DNA from: Clostridium luticellarii
Lineage (GTDB): Bacteria; Bacillota; Clostridia; Clostridiales; Clostridiaceae
Assembly: GCF_002995845.1 (NCBI RefSeq)
Contig: NZ_PVXP01000009.1
Location: 17,777-81,776 of the forward strand
Direction: 5' to 3'
DNA: 64,000 nt
Position 1 is the stretch's first letter. Each line of letters starts with the position of its first letter. The position numbers and the translations under genes are program-made. The notes beneath the pieces were generated by a model. That model saw nothing but the letters and a program-made list of their open reading frames with translations. It made no database searches and had not been told where the DNA came from. This document shows, piece by piece, positions 17,552 through 24,898 of the stretch.

Positions 17552-18040
17552 ATGGGTACAAGAACATTTTATGAAAACTTTTCTAAAACCAATTTCCCAG
17601 ATATTAAAGTCAGAGTATGGCAAGATAAATCTAAACCATGGGTTGCTAATTTTTATATTGGAGATCGTGAAGGAAAATTCAGTGATTATATTACTAAACA
17701 AGTTATCCCTAAATTAGAAAGTGTAAAAGAAATTGGTACTGAATTTAATTTTAAACCTTATTCAGATTTAGAAGTTGATGAAATTCCTTCTAAACCTGAA
17801 ATTCCTGACAATATAAAAGAATTAGCTCTAAATCCAGATAATACTGTTGCCGGAGTACGTTTTAAATTCAAAACAGCCTTCCCCCAACTTGGAGATTTCA
17901 AAATACATGCACCTTTATCGCCTGGTGTTGTAGGTATCGAAACTTCTTCTGACCTAAGTGAAAAAGAACTTGATGAGATTCAACAATTGGGGAAAGAATT
18001 AGTTTCTGTAACTGCTGGTTTAAAAGTATTTAAAAAATAG
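17552..18040 (+). CDS. Unknown protein on the opposite strand of the prophage
   Basis: A 162-residue protein starting MGTRTFYENF, with a fine ribosome site (AAAAGGAGGTGATTACT) before ATG 17552. It lies on the plus strand while the flanking phage genes are on the minus strand. The first half looks beta-rich (VRVWQDKSKPWVANFYIGDR) and the middle is proline and acid-rich. It has no signal peptide or membrane segment. It probably has its own promoter and is expressed in the lysogen, as morons are. The function is unknown. Confidence 0.65.
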   Translation: MGTRTFYENFSKTNFPDIKVRVWQDKSKPWVANFYIGDREGKFSDYITKQVIPKLESVKEIGTEFNFKPYSDLEVDEIPSKPEIPDNIKELALNPDNTVAGVRFKFKTAFPQLGDFKIHAPLSPGVVGIETSSDLSEKELDEIQQLGKELVSVTAGLKVFKK

Positions 18041-18224
18041 TATTTACATTTAAATGTATAGGTTTATTATTCTCAATAATTTTTCTGATTTTATTGCACT
18101 CTATATAGTCTCCAGCTATATGAATGTCAATCTTTCTTTTAGAGAAATGCTCGCTTATTTTTATTAATCTAACATGAAAAAGCGAGCATGCTTTTTTTAA
18201 CTCTTCAACGGTAAAATATTTCAT
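18030..18224 (-). CDS. Small hypothetical protein
   Basis: A 64-residue protein with an initial helix (YFTVEELKKACSLFHVRLIK) and a following strand and helix. Its 3' end overlaps the end of the convergent plus-strand gene by 11 bases. The ribosome site GAGGTGAG lies before the ATG, and the stop of the upstream 47-residue gene overlaps that site, suggesting coupling. No family is recognised. Confidence 0.5.
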   Translation of the reverse strand: MKYFTVEELKKACSLFHVRLIKISEHFSKRKIDIHIAGDYIECNKIRKIIENNKPIHLNVNTIF

Positions 18225-18230
18225 TTATTC

Positions 18231-18374
18231 TCACCTCACCCTCCTAATAGCACCCTTAACCCTCCTATAAGAGTCATGCTGCATCAATTTTTCTATATCA
18301 TAAAAGGAGAGGTGTTCGCCTCTCCTTAGTTTATCCTTATTTAATTTTTTCTTCTTGGACTTTTCTTTTTCCAT
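18231..18374 (-). CDS. Small basic phage protein near the terminase
   Basis: A 47-codon gene. It starts MEKEKSKKKKLNKDKLRRGE and continues HLSFYDIEKLMQHDSYRRVK with a basic end. The core (DIEKLMxHDSYxR) is a recurrent small phage protein found beside small-terminase genes in Firmicute phages; the function is unknown. The ribosome site is GGGAGGAAG, set rather far from the ATG. It ends at the ribosome site of the next gene. A GGAGAGG hairpin in the middle is part of the coding sequence. Confidence 0.6.
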   Translation of the reverse strand: MEKEKSKKKKLNKDKLRRGEHLSFYDIEKLMQHDSYRRVKGAIRRVR

Positions 18375-18534
18375 ACCTATTGCCTACTTCCTCCCAACAA
18401 TTCATTATTTCCGATTCACTTTCATTTAATTTATAAAATGAGATTCATAAATCAATTCATAAAAATCCTAGTATCATATTTACCATATTGTAAATAATAT
18501 TAATTAAACACGGTAGTAAAGGAGGATTCAATTA

Positions 18535-18735
18535 ATGAATTCACAAGCAAGAGATAACATTCATAAAGTAAAGGAATCATTAAAAAGTACTCAGCACTGT
18601 CTCCAGATGGCTGCAAATGAGGTTGAAAATTCTAATATTAAAAAGCAAATAAACAATCAATTAACTCAGATTACTAATTGTCTTGTAGAATGCGAAAAAA
18701 TAGCTTCTGGATTAAGTCAACACAAAAATCAATAA
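18535..18735 (+). CDS. Small helical protein on the plus strand
   Basis: A 66-residue, fully helical protein (VKESLKSTQHCLQMAANEVE and onward) with a strong ribosome site (AAAGGAGGATTCAATTA). It is followed by a hairpin terminator. It is isolated on the plus strand among minus-strand phage genes, so it is likely expressed independently. The helix pattern recalls short DUF1657-like proteins of spore formers, but this is not firm. Confidence 0.6.
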   Translation: MNSQARDNIHKVKESLKSTQHCLQMAANEVENSNIKKQINNQLTQITNCLVECEKIASGLSQHKNQ

Positions 18736-18760
18736 ATATAATAAAAAGTTTGAGTCATGC

Positions 18761-18794
18761 AAAATAAGCACCCCAAATGACGGATGCTTATTTT
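18761..18794 (+). terminator. Terminator of the 66-residue plus-strand gene
   Basis: The arms AAAATAAGCA (18761-18770) and TGCTTATTTT (18785-18794) are perfect complements with a 14-base loop; T-rich sequence follows the right arm. The palindrome could act on both strands. Confidence 0.65.
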
Positions 18795-18941
18795 ATAGAT
18801 CTAATAAAATATAATTAAGGGAGATTAAATTTTATAAAAAATCTATTTCTAAAGGTTATTCCTTAGAATACTTATAAGTATATATAGTATTTGTGGCAAC
18901 TTAGCGTCGTATTAATTAACTATTTATGAATAAACACATTG

Positions 18942-18967
18942 GCAGCCCCATTTAACCCTGGAGCTGC
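18942..18967. other. Possible hairpin in the gap before the HTH gene's end
   Basis: GCAGC...CCA and TGG...GCTGC pair with a single mismatch inside the 18795-18987 gap. A T-rich run follows on the plus strand only weakly. It may be a weak terminator of either strand. Nothing else is evident in the gap. Confidence 0.3.
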
Positions 18968-18987
18968 GGGTTTATTTAAAGATGGTA

Positions 18988-19344
18988 TTAAAATCTATCT
19001 TTATATTCATTTGCCAATCTTCTTGGGGTATCCCAGGTAACAACCGGAGCAACTTCCTTGTTCAATACTATATCTCCATTAGGCTTTGTCTTATATATTG
19101 ATCTGTTCTTTTTTACAAACGTGCTATCTCCCATATATCGATTGGCTTGATAATTTACTGCTTTTATTATCTCACGCCTTTGAGTTAGGGCAGTTTGATG
19201 TTGTCTTTTCAGACATCCAAAATTTCTCTGGATACATTTCTTAACTGTATCCTTTTTGCAATTTAATTTCCTGGCAATCTCAGAATCCGTAAATCCTGCA
19301 TTATACAAATTTTTAACCTGCTGTTTATCTATAACGGGTTTCAA
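18988..19344 (-). CDS. HTH DNA-binding protein near the late promoter region
   Basis: A 118-residue protein. Residues about 8-35 (VKNLYNAGFTDSEIARKLNC followed by KKDTVKKCIQ) are a clear helix-turn-helix of the sigma region 4/Hin type. The rest is basic with no known domain. Five 11-bp repeats lie 120-170 bases upstream of the start. It could control late genes. No family name is justified. Confidence 0.65.
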   Translation of the reverse strand: MKPVIDKQQVKNLYNAGFTDSEIARKLNCKKDTVKKCIQRNFGCLKRQHQTALTQRREIIKAVNYQANRYMGDSTFVKKNRSIYKTKPNGDIVLNKEVAPVVTWDTPRRLANEYKDRF

Positions 19345-19462
19345 AACATCACTCTCCTAAAAAAGAATATAGTTCACCCAAACCATAAAAAGGGACATAT
19401 TTTACTTTTACCAAATTGAATTCTTCAAATTTCATTTATATTATATATCATTCTTCCGAAGA

Positions 19463-19515
19463 TTTTTCCCAACTTTGTCCCACTTTTGTCCTATTTTTGT
19501 CCCAAATTTGTCCCA
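19463..19515. repeat. Array of five 11-bp repeats (TTTGTCCCA)
   Basis: The plus-strand core TTTGTCCCA occurs at 19474, 19485 (as TTTGTCCTA), 19496 and 19507, with a diverged copy TTTTTCCCA at 19463. The spacing is exactly 11 bases, about one helical turn, so all copies face the same side of DNA. The array lies between the late-regulator-like gene at 19550 and the HTH gene at 19344; a TATAAT-like box follows it on the minus strand near 19440. It looks like a binding array for an activator. Confidence 0.8.
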
Positions 19516-19549
19516 CGATTTTTTGCTATTTAAAAGGCAACAGCATTTT

Positions 19550-19993
19550 TCAACTATTGCCATACATTCTTCCCCATCTAACGATATCCTCAAGTATATC
19601 TTCCCGCCATCTGTAAGCAGTACTTCTTACCCCTCCATACATTTCATTGGCAATCCATCCAACACTCTTGTTTAACTTATACTTGTAAGTAATAAACTTC
19701 ATAATTTCCTGTGAAAGCGGAGGGACTGTCAGCACTTTTTTCAATGGAGCTATGTTTCTTTTTAACTGTCTTATCCTGGCCATATTCTTACGGAGCTTTT
19801 TATCTACACATTTCAATTCATCCTCAAGCTGCTTAATTTCCTTTGTATCTTCTGAGTGCTTTGTATCCCACTGGATACTTTCCTCCTGCTCCTGAAGCTC
19901 CCTGCAGTCAATCTCCAGCAGCTCCATTTCCTTAAGATCTCTAAAATAGCCATATAACTTCCCTTCTGTCTTTTTAAATGTCTCCTTGTCCAA
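19550..19993 (-). CDS. Late transcription regulator-like protein (ArpU/RinA type)
   Basis: A 147-residue protein. The N-terminal 90 residues are coiled-coil-like; the C-terminal 55 (EIMKFITYKYKLNKSVGWIA then GGVRSTAYRWREDILEDIV) form an HTH like those of ArpU/RinA-type phage late regulators. Phage genes of this type lie just upstream of the packaging module and activate late transcription. Its natural target could be the repeat array directly downstream. Confidence 0.65.
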   Translation of the reverse strand: MDKETFKKTEGKLYGYFRDLKEMELLEIDCRELQEQEESIQWDTKHSEDTKEIKQLEDELKCVDKKLRKNMARIRQLKRNIAPLKKVLTVPPLSQEIMKFITYKYKLNKSVGWIANEMYGGVRSTAYRWREDILEDIVRWGRMYGNS

Positions 19994-20013
19994 CAGCTAT
20001 CCCTCCTACTTAT

Positions 20014-20115
20014 TTATTGCTTATGTCTAAATATCAACACCACTGCTGTCATCACACCAACAAATATACCTATGCACAAAAGGTACAAAACCACAAAACA
20101 CATTAATTCCCTCAC
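20014..20115 (-). CDS. Tiny single-span membrane protein
   Basis: A 33-codon frame with GTG start. The product begins MRELMCFVVLYLLCIGIFVG and is one hydrophobic span with a short basic tail. The start is preceded by AGGGAGTGA, which also contains the ASCH stop codon, so translation could be coupled. It is short and not recognised; it could be spurious. Confidence 0.35.
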   Translation of the reverse strand: MRELMCFVVLYLLCIGIFVGVMTAVVLIFRHKQ

Positions 20116-20119
20116 TGCA

Positions 20120-20542
20120 TCACTCCCTGTATTCCCATAGACTCAACTGTCCTTTAGTTGGCACTGGTTTCCTTAAAGGTTCAATATTATCTAAAATCCA
20201 TGCATATCTCCCTGGTGAATAATCTCCAAAAATTAACTCTTTACCTTCCACTATAACTCTGGGAACATCAGTATATATAACATCACTCTTTGATGACTTA
20301 ACTTTAGTGCAATCTACTAAATTACACTTGGCAATAATCATTCCTATTGGCATTTCATTTATATTTATACTTTTAAGTGATTCTCTAATTATTGGATTTT
20401 TTAAAGCCTGTTTATCTATATTTTTCCCTGCATGTATCAACAATGGTCCCCGATAATTGGTCCTCCATGACCTAGTCTCTATATGTTTCTCTCCCAAAGC
20501 TATGAGTGAAGCCCAAGGCTGCCTGATAGTTAAAACCTTCAT
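20120..20542 (-). CDS. ASCH-domain protein
   Basis: A 140-residue protein with the ASCH pattern: KVLTIRQPWASLIALGEKHI, then ETRSWRTNYRGPLLIHAGK and the closing YAWILDNIEPLRKPVPTKGQ. ASCH domains have a PUA-like beta-barrel and bind RNA or modified nucleotides. Phage copies are common; the substrate is unknown. The start overlaps the stop of the preceding 55-residue gene (ATGA), indicating coupling. Confidence 0.9.
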   Translation of the reverse strand: MKVLTIRQPWASLIALGEKHIETRSWRTNYRGPLLIHAGKNIDKQALKNPIIRESLKSININEMPIGMIIAKCNLVDCTKVKSSKSDVIYTDVPRVIVEGKELIFGDYSPGRYAWILDNIEPLRKPVPTKGQLSLWEYRE

Positions 20543-20706
20543 ACTATTACACCCTTCTTTCTCTCCATATACAAAATTCCGGTCAACCCATCCCGCCCAA
20601 AATCTTCAATGCGGTAATATTTTTCGAACTCTTTCGTAATCCTGATTTTCTCCTTGAAATTCCAGTAAGGTATTCCCATTGCCCTGATTTTAGTACTCTT
20701 ATTCAT
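20539..20706 (-). CDS. Small hypothetical protein coupled to ASCH gene
   Basis: A 55-codon gene starting MNKSTKIRAMGIPYWNFKEK. The ribosome site is CAGGTGG before ATG 20706, and the stop TGA overlaps the ATG of the ASCH gene. The product looks like a small mixed alpha/beta domain. No family is recognised. Confidence 0.55.
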   Translation of the reverse strand: MNKSTKIRAMGIPYWNFKEKIRITKEFEKYYRIEDFGRDGLTGILYMERKKGVIV

Positions 20707-20707
20707 T

Positions 20708-20869
20708 TCACCACCTGCACCTTATACGACGACGTTTATTGCATCTTTTAACACTCTCACCCACAACTTCAAATACCATATTTTCTTTCTCTTTGGCTTT
20801 TTTAATTTTACGTTTCTGCAGCATATTGTATGTCATTTCAGCTTTTTGTTTTGCTGTCAATTTCTCCAT
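20708..20869 (-). CDS. Small basic hypothetical protein
   Basis: A 53-residue protein if the start is ATG 20869, which has the ribosome site AGGAGTGG; a longer frame to 20926 lacks one. The product starts MEKLTAKQKAEMTYNMLQKR and is very basic, with a Cys/Arg-rich end. It could bind nucleic acid. No family is recognised. Confidence 0.45.
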   Translation of the reverse strand: MEKLTAKQKAEMTYNMLQKRKIKKAKEKENMVFEVVGESVKRCNKRRRIRCRW

Positions 20870-20926
20870 ATACACCACTCCTAAAATTACCAGAATAATT
20901 ATTTGATTTCTCCGCATCCTATTCAC

Positions 20927-21229
20927 ATAAGGATATCAATGTACTCAAGATTTTAGAATGTTAGAGTTTATGTGAAGTTTGAAAGAAGTTTATGTGGATT
21001 GGGATGTTTTGTCTCTTGGTGCATTGATGCCTTAGTTTTTAAACTTATGTTGCATTAAACCTCTTGTACCAGGGATTTAACCTCCCTGGTCTTTTTCTTT
21101 GTAAAATATTTAGATTTTAGTATAATAACTTAAAATCCGCACATACTATAAATACCTATATTCAGTTTCTATATTATTTTTTGCCAGGGAGCTTTCTCCC
21201 TGGTTTTCTTTTTGTAGGAATTTTGCTAA
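20927..21229. other. Gap with two plus-strand terminator-like hairpins
   Basis: No gene is seen in about 300 bases. Two hairpins share the arms CCAGGGA and TCCCTGG: 21069-21089 (followed by TCTTTTTCTTT) and 21184-21203 (followed by TTTTCTTTTTG). Both are oriented for plus-strand transcripts although the neighbouring genes are on the minus strand. A TATAAT box at about 21121 precedes the second hairpin. Near 20940-20996 the motif TTTATGTG occurs twice with an inverted copy (CACATAA). One or two small plus-strand RNAs are possible. Confidence 0.5.
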
Positions 21230-21505
21230 CTAATCCCACTTTAATTTTTGACCACAATGCTTACAAAATAGATCCTTATATCCTACCCATTCCTTACATT
21301 TACAGCTATAAATCTTGGCACCTTTATGAAATACAAAGCTTCCAATTTTAATATCATTTTCGGCTGTCAAATGAGTTGGCTTTTGAGGTATCTGTTTTTC
21401 CAAAGCTTCCACACTTACCTTAAAAGCATATTTAATCTCTGAACAAATCCATTTACTATTTAATTCCTGCTTTATGATATCTAAGGAATATTTATAATCT
21501 TCCAA
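21230..21505 (-). CDS. Zinc-ribbon protein (TTG start)
   Basis: About 91 residues if the start is TTG 21505, which sits behind GGAGGGAAAGCA; the longer upstream frame encodes an unlikely Arg-rich peptide. The C-terminal 40 residues contain CKCKEWVGYKDLFCKHCGQK, a zinc ribbon. It overlaps the small gene at 21492. The role is unknown. Confidence 0.6.
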   Translation of the reverse strand: MEDYKYSLDIIKQELNSKWICSEIKYAFKVSVEALEKQIPQKPTHLTAENDIKIGSFVFHKGAKIYSCKCKEWVGYKDLFCKHCGQKLKWD

Positions 21506-21650
21506 TGCTTTCCCTCCTAGCCCTTTCCTCCCAATCAACCTTTTCCGCCTGAAGCTTGGCAACCTTTTTAAAATCCCTCTCCAGCTCCGCCATTCTAATT
21601 TCATTTTCCACTTTTGCAATTCTCTGCCGATAGAACTCAGTCATAAGCAT
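21492..21650 (-). CDS. Small helical protein
   Basis: A 52-codon gene starting MLMTEFYRQRIAKVENEIRM, a single charged helix. The ribosome site GAAGGAGGT favours ATG 21650 over the abutting ATG at 21656. It overlaps the zinc-ribbon gene by 14 bases in another frame. Unknown. Confidence 0.5.
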   Translation of the reverse strand: MLMTEFYRQRIAKVENEIRMAELERDFKKVAKLQAEKVDWEERARRESIGRL

Positions 21651-21671
21651 CTTCATACCTCCTTCAATGGT

Positions 21672-22307
21672 CTACCCTACACGCTTAAATAATTTCTTAC
21701 CATTTTTTAATTCTAATTTTCTGTGATAAGAAGAATGTTCTTCCCTTGTCATTAATTTTAAATTTTGCAACCTATTATCTGATTTATTACCATTGATATG
21801 ATGTACAACTTCATTCTTTTTTAATTTTCTTCCCATATGCTCTTCCATAACTTTTATATGCTCTTTTATACATTTATTTCCTTCAACATATAACACCTTA
21901 TATCCATTTTCATACCAATATCCATTTTTCTTATACTTTCCTGATTTTTTCTTGTACTTATTTACACAATTTACAGAGCAAAATCTTTGTTTGCTATTCC
22001 GTTGAACTTCAAAAGATTTTCCACACATTTCACAATGTTTCACAATTCTCTTTCTTTGTGCTAATTTAGCACATTTTACTGAGCAATAATGGTTAAAAAT
22101 GTGTTGATGTATTTCTCTATATTTTATCTTGCTTTCTAATTCTTCAAATGCTTTTCCACATACAGGGCATTTAAGTTTTATTCGTTTCCCTGGTTTTGTC
22201 CCTCTTAATGCAGCTTTTGCACATGATAAGCTACAATATTTTCTAACCAAACTGGGATATTTGTATTGTCGTTCTTTTCCACAATATTCACATTTGTGAA
22301 TAACCAT
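21672..22307 (-). CDS. HNH endonuclease with N-terminal zinc fingers
   Basis: About 211 residues. The N-terminal half has three CxxC...C fingers (CEYCGKERQYKYPS; CPVCGKAFEELE; CEMCGKSFEV), and the C-terminus has the HNH core VVHHINGNKSDNRLQNLKLM and TREEHSSYHR. It is an HNH-type nuclease, probably a free-standing homing endonuclease. The best start is ATG 22307 behind AAAAGGTGG. It lies between DUF1064 and the 52-residue gene and breaks no gene that can be seen. Confidence 0.85.
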   Translation of the reverse strand: MVIHKCEYCGKERQYKYPSLVRKYCSLSCAKAALRGTKPGKRIKLKCPVCGKAFEELESKIKYREIHQHIFNHYCSVKCAKLAQRKRIVKHCEMCGKSFEVQRNSKQRFCSVNCVNKYKKKSGKYKKNGYWYENGYKVLYVEGNKCIKEHIKVMEEHMGRKLKKNEVVHHINGNKSDNRLQNLKLMTREEHSSYHRKLELKNGKKLFKRVG

Positions 22308-22320
22308 AAAACCACCTTTT

Positions 22321-22719
22321 CTATTTTTCAATTTCTAATTTCAATTTGGGATATTTATTTTTAAATAATTTGCACTTTTGCTTAAATATCTCTGTCTCCA
22401 TGCCTTTAACATCAACTATTTTAAAAGTTTTATCTGGATAAAATATAATAAAATCAGCAAGATATGATATGCATCTATTATTCCTATCTGTTCCTTCACT
22501 TAATATAAATTGGCATTGTCTAGCAAACCCTAATATTAAGCCTTTACTTTGCAACATTTTTAAATCTCTATAGTAATTTAATTCTTTCAAGCTATCCCAA
22601 CATATTCCATATTCCCATGTTTTTTTAGAATTATACTTGCTTCTTTTTGCCTTTGACTTCTCTACTTTCTGACCCCTCTTTTTGAGATACGCTTCGTACT
22701 CTTCCTCTGTCCAATTCAT
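22321..22719 (-). CDS. DUF1064 nuclease-like protein
   Basis: A 132-residue protein with the DUF1064 pattern: KYNSKKTWEYGICWDSLKEL, a central core (ILGFARQCQFILSEG), ISYLADFIIFYPDKTFKIVD and VKGMETEIFKQKCKLFKNKY. The ADF...VxDVKG signature is a PD-(D/E)xK-type fold. In phages these are found in the replication region and may resolve DNA junctions. The natural end YPKL is intact. Confidence 0.8.
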   Translation of the reverse strand: MNWTEEEYEAYLKKRGQKVEKSKAKRSKYNSKKTWEYGICWDSLKELNYYRDLKMLQSKGLILGFARQCQFILSEGTDRNNRCISYLADFIIFYPDKTFKIVDVKGMETEIFKQKCKLFKNKYPKLKLEIEK

Positions 22720-23011
22720 CCATCACCATCCCTATCTGACTGCTAAATTTTTGCCTTTTCAATTCATCAATTATCATTTCATCAGTTAGTGGCTTTTTAT
22801 TTTCATGCTTGCACCCGGCACTTGGATTATGATTAACCACTTTTATGTCACCTTTTAAATACTCTTTTTTCCAGTTGTAATAATACATCTGAGCTGTATT
22901 TTTAGTTGTTCCAAACTCTTTCATTACTCCAAATACAAGATCATCTTTGCTTTTATCATCATACTTACTGAAATACTCAAAGCATTTTTCTTTATTGCTA
23001 ATTTCGCCCAT
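22631..23011 (-). CDS. HTH-containing hypothetical protein
   Basis: A 126-residue protein. Residues about 5-50 (KEKCFEYFSKYDDKSKDDLV and onward to TAQMYYYNWKKEY) look like an HTH of a phage DNA-binding protein. The C-terminus overlaps the DUF1064 gene by 89 bases, so the last 30 residues may evolve under the constraint of the other frame. Unknown role. Confidence 0.55.
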   Translation of the reverse strand: MGEISNKEKCFEYFSKYDDKSKDDLVFGVMKEFGTTKNTAQMYYYNWKKEYLKGDIKVVNHNPSAGCKHENKKPLTDEMIIDELKRQKFSSQIGMVMDELDRGRVRSVSQKEGSESREVKGKKKQV

Positions 23012-23153
23012 TTTGATCCACCTACTTTCTTAATTCACTAAATTACTCATACAATGCCCTTAAACGAATTTTAATTTACTGGACAAGTATTTATACTCTT
23101 GTGCTATTTAAATTAAAATTTACCCTGTTTTGGACTTAATTTTTGATATTTCA

Positions 23154-24029
23154 TCATGTTGTCCAACCATTCAATATTTCTCTCAACATTTTGGTTTTCT
23201 CTAAGCCCTTTTTTATTCGTATACTTGAAAATGTGTTTTCAATTGGCTGGCACATCTCATGTATCAATCTATCTGCGGTTCTGCCTACATCTGTACCGCA
23301 GTCTTTGTCATATCTTCTCTTGAGCTGGCTCATTGTCAGATTTGAGGTAATCATGAGAGGCTTCTTTTTTCTGCATCTTGAATCCAATATCTGATACATG
23401 GTAGCTCTGGACCAGTCTGTATTATTTTCAACTCCCATATCGTCAATGATCACCAGGTCTGCGTTATCCAAGCAATTTAGTATACTCTGAACTCCTTCAT
23501 CACCATAGCTTCCAAAACTGTTTTTTATTCTCTCTAAAATCCCGATAGCTGAAACACATACCACGGGGATAAACTGTTTTATAAGTGCATTGGCAATACA
23601 GCCTGATAAAAACGTCTTTCCATTTCCCGGATTACCATAGACAAGCAGTCCTAAATTCTCTTTTAAAGCCTTTTTCTTGAAAGATCTTACGTATTTTATA
23701 CCTAGGTCATACATCTTCTCATTGCCCAAGGTATGGTCCCAATTTTCAAAGGTAAACTCCTTAAATTCCCTGGTCATAAGGCTGTTATTAAATATCTGCT
23801 TAAGCCTGGTCTGCTTTTCTCTGGCCTTGGATATTCTCTCGCTTTGTTCAAGAGCTTTTCTCTTGCATTTGCACATTCTTGGAACTATATAGTTTTTCCC
23901 AAGCATCCTGATTATTTTTCCTGTAGGTTCACCGCAAACATGGCAGTTTTCAAGTGTTGGCCTAGAAGTGGAAACCAATGCCGGAGCTATCGATTCCGTA
24001 TTCTGTAGTCTGTTTTGAGTTTTTAACAT
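23154..24029 (-). CDS. DnaC-like helicase loader
   Basis: A 291-residue AAA+ ATPase. The N-terminal region has paired cysteines (CHVCGEPTG; CKCKRKALEQ), then Walker A (YGNPGNGKTFLSGCIANAL), Walker B (ADLVIIDDMGVENN) and sensor 1 (KPLMITSNLTMSQL). It loads the replicative helicase at a phage origin. It overlaps the gene upstream by 68 bases. Confidence 0.9.
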   Translation of the reverse strand: MLKTQNRLQNTESIAPALVSTSRPTLENCHVCGEPTGKIIRMLGKNYIVPRMCKCKRKALEQSERISKAREKQTRLKQIFNNSLMTREFKEFTFENWDHTLGNEKMYDLGIKYVRSFKKKALKENLGLLVYGNPGNGKTFLSGCIANALIKQFIPVVCVSAIGILERIKNSFGSYGDEGVQSILNCLDNADLVIIDDMGVENNTDWSRATMYQILDSRCRKKKPLMITSNLTMSQLKRRYDKDCGTDVGRTADRLIHEMCQPIENTFSSIRIKKGLEKTKMLREILNGWTT

Positions 24030-24810
24030 TGCCTTTACCCCCTTTTTTCTTGATATTCTCGCACTTCCAAAGATCTCTTATAATGCCTGTGCAGTACCTA
24101 AAGCTGTTGATTTTATCCGAATCGGCATCTGGCTTAAAATCACTAAACGCTTTATCTATACCCTTCAGGACTATGTCGAGGGACGGCACCTCTGCACATA
24201 TCTTCTGGGCAGCCTCCAGTTCACGAGGCCTTAGCTGCACATCTGCTTTCCCTGATTTCTGGCAAAAATATTCTAGCGCTATTACCCAATTCTCTTTTTC
24301 TTTATTTTCTTTTTCAGTAGTAGTAATATTATTATTTTCTTTTCCTTTCTTTTCTTTTATGGCATTGCTAGCGCATTGCTTACGCATTGCCTGTGCATCA
24401 CTAGCATGTTTTTTAGTATTAGTTTCATCAGTTTTTGACGTGTCTGAATCCTTGTGCCAGCGGGCGTTGGCAGCCCTTTTCGCTTTCTCAGATTTAGCAT
24501 CCCTTTTGGACATCCTTTTTATCAAACTATTTGACCAAATATAGGTCCCGTCAGTCTCAAATAATTTATACTCATTTATGCATTTTTCTACATACCCATG
24601 CAATGCATCTTTGTCGCATTGCAGTTGCATTGCTAACGTAATGCATAAGTATTTATTGTTTTCAAGCTTATATTCCGGCTGTTCTCTCAATATTTCAATT
24701 ATCATCCAATACCACCCGTAACCCTCTGCCCCATATTCACTTCTCATGGCAAGTATCTTTGGGTCATTCCTGGCATTATAATCATGGGAGAAGTAATATG
24801 TCTCTTTCAT
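23962..24810 (-). CDS. DUF4373 / DnaD-like replication protein
   Basis: About 282 residues, starting MKETYYFSHDYNARNDPKIL, with the DUF4373 (Lin1244/Lin1753-type) N-terminal winged helix (EYGAEGYGWYWMIIEILREQ), a charged linker and a C-terminal DnaD-like domain (ELEAAQKICAEVPSLDIVLK; YCTGIIRDLWKCENI). It likely binds the phage origin and recruits the DnaC-like loader. ATG 24810 has GGGGGATGAG upstream. The run of internal GCAATGC-like sequences within 24360-24640 is a candidate origin region. Confidence 0.8.
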   Translation of the reverse strand: MKETYYFSHDYNARNDPKILAMRSEYGAEGYGWYWMIIEILREQPEYKLENNKYLCITLAMQLQCDKDALHGYVEKCINEYKLFETDGTYIWSNSLIKRMSKRDAKSEKAKRAANARWHKDSDTSKTDETNTKKHASDAQAMRKQCASNAIKEKKGKENNNITTTEKENKEKENWVIALEYFCQKSGKADVQLRPRELEAAQKICAEVPSLDIVLKGIDKAFSDFKPDADSDKINSFRYCTGIIRDLWKCENIKKKGGKGNVKNSKQTTEYGIDSSGIGFHF

Positions 24811-24898
24811 GATCTCATCCCCCATTTAAAAAATATTTTGCCTGTCATAACATACATATTTCCTATCTCCTTCTCCCATAGCACAATACTCCTTAACC

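Noticed and set aside
18304..18327. GGAGAGG/CCTCTCC hairpin as terminator
   Set aside because: It falls inside the 47-codon gene at 18231-18374 and lacks a T run.
19463..19515. Repeats as a CRISPR array
   Set aside because: The 11-bp unit has no spacer of 25-40 bases and no cas genes are near.
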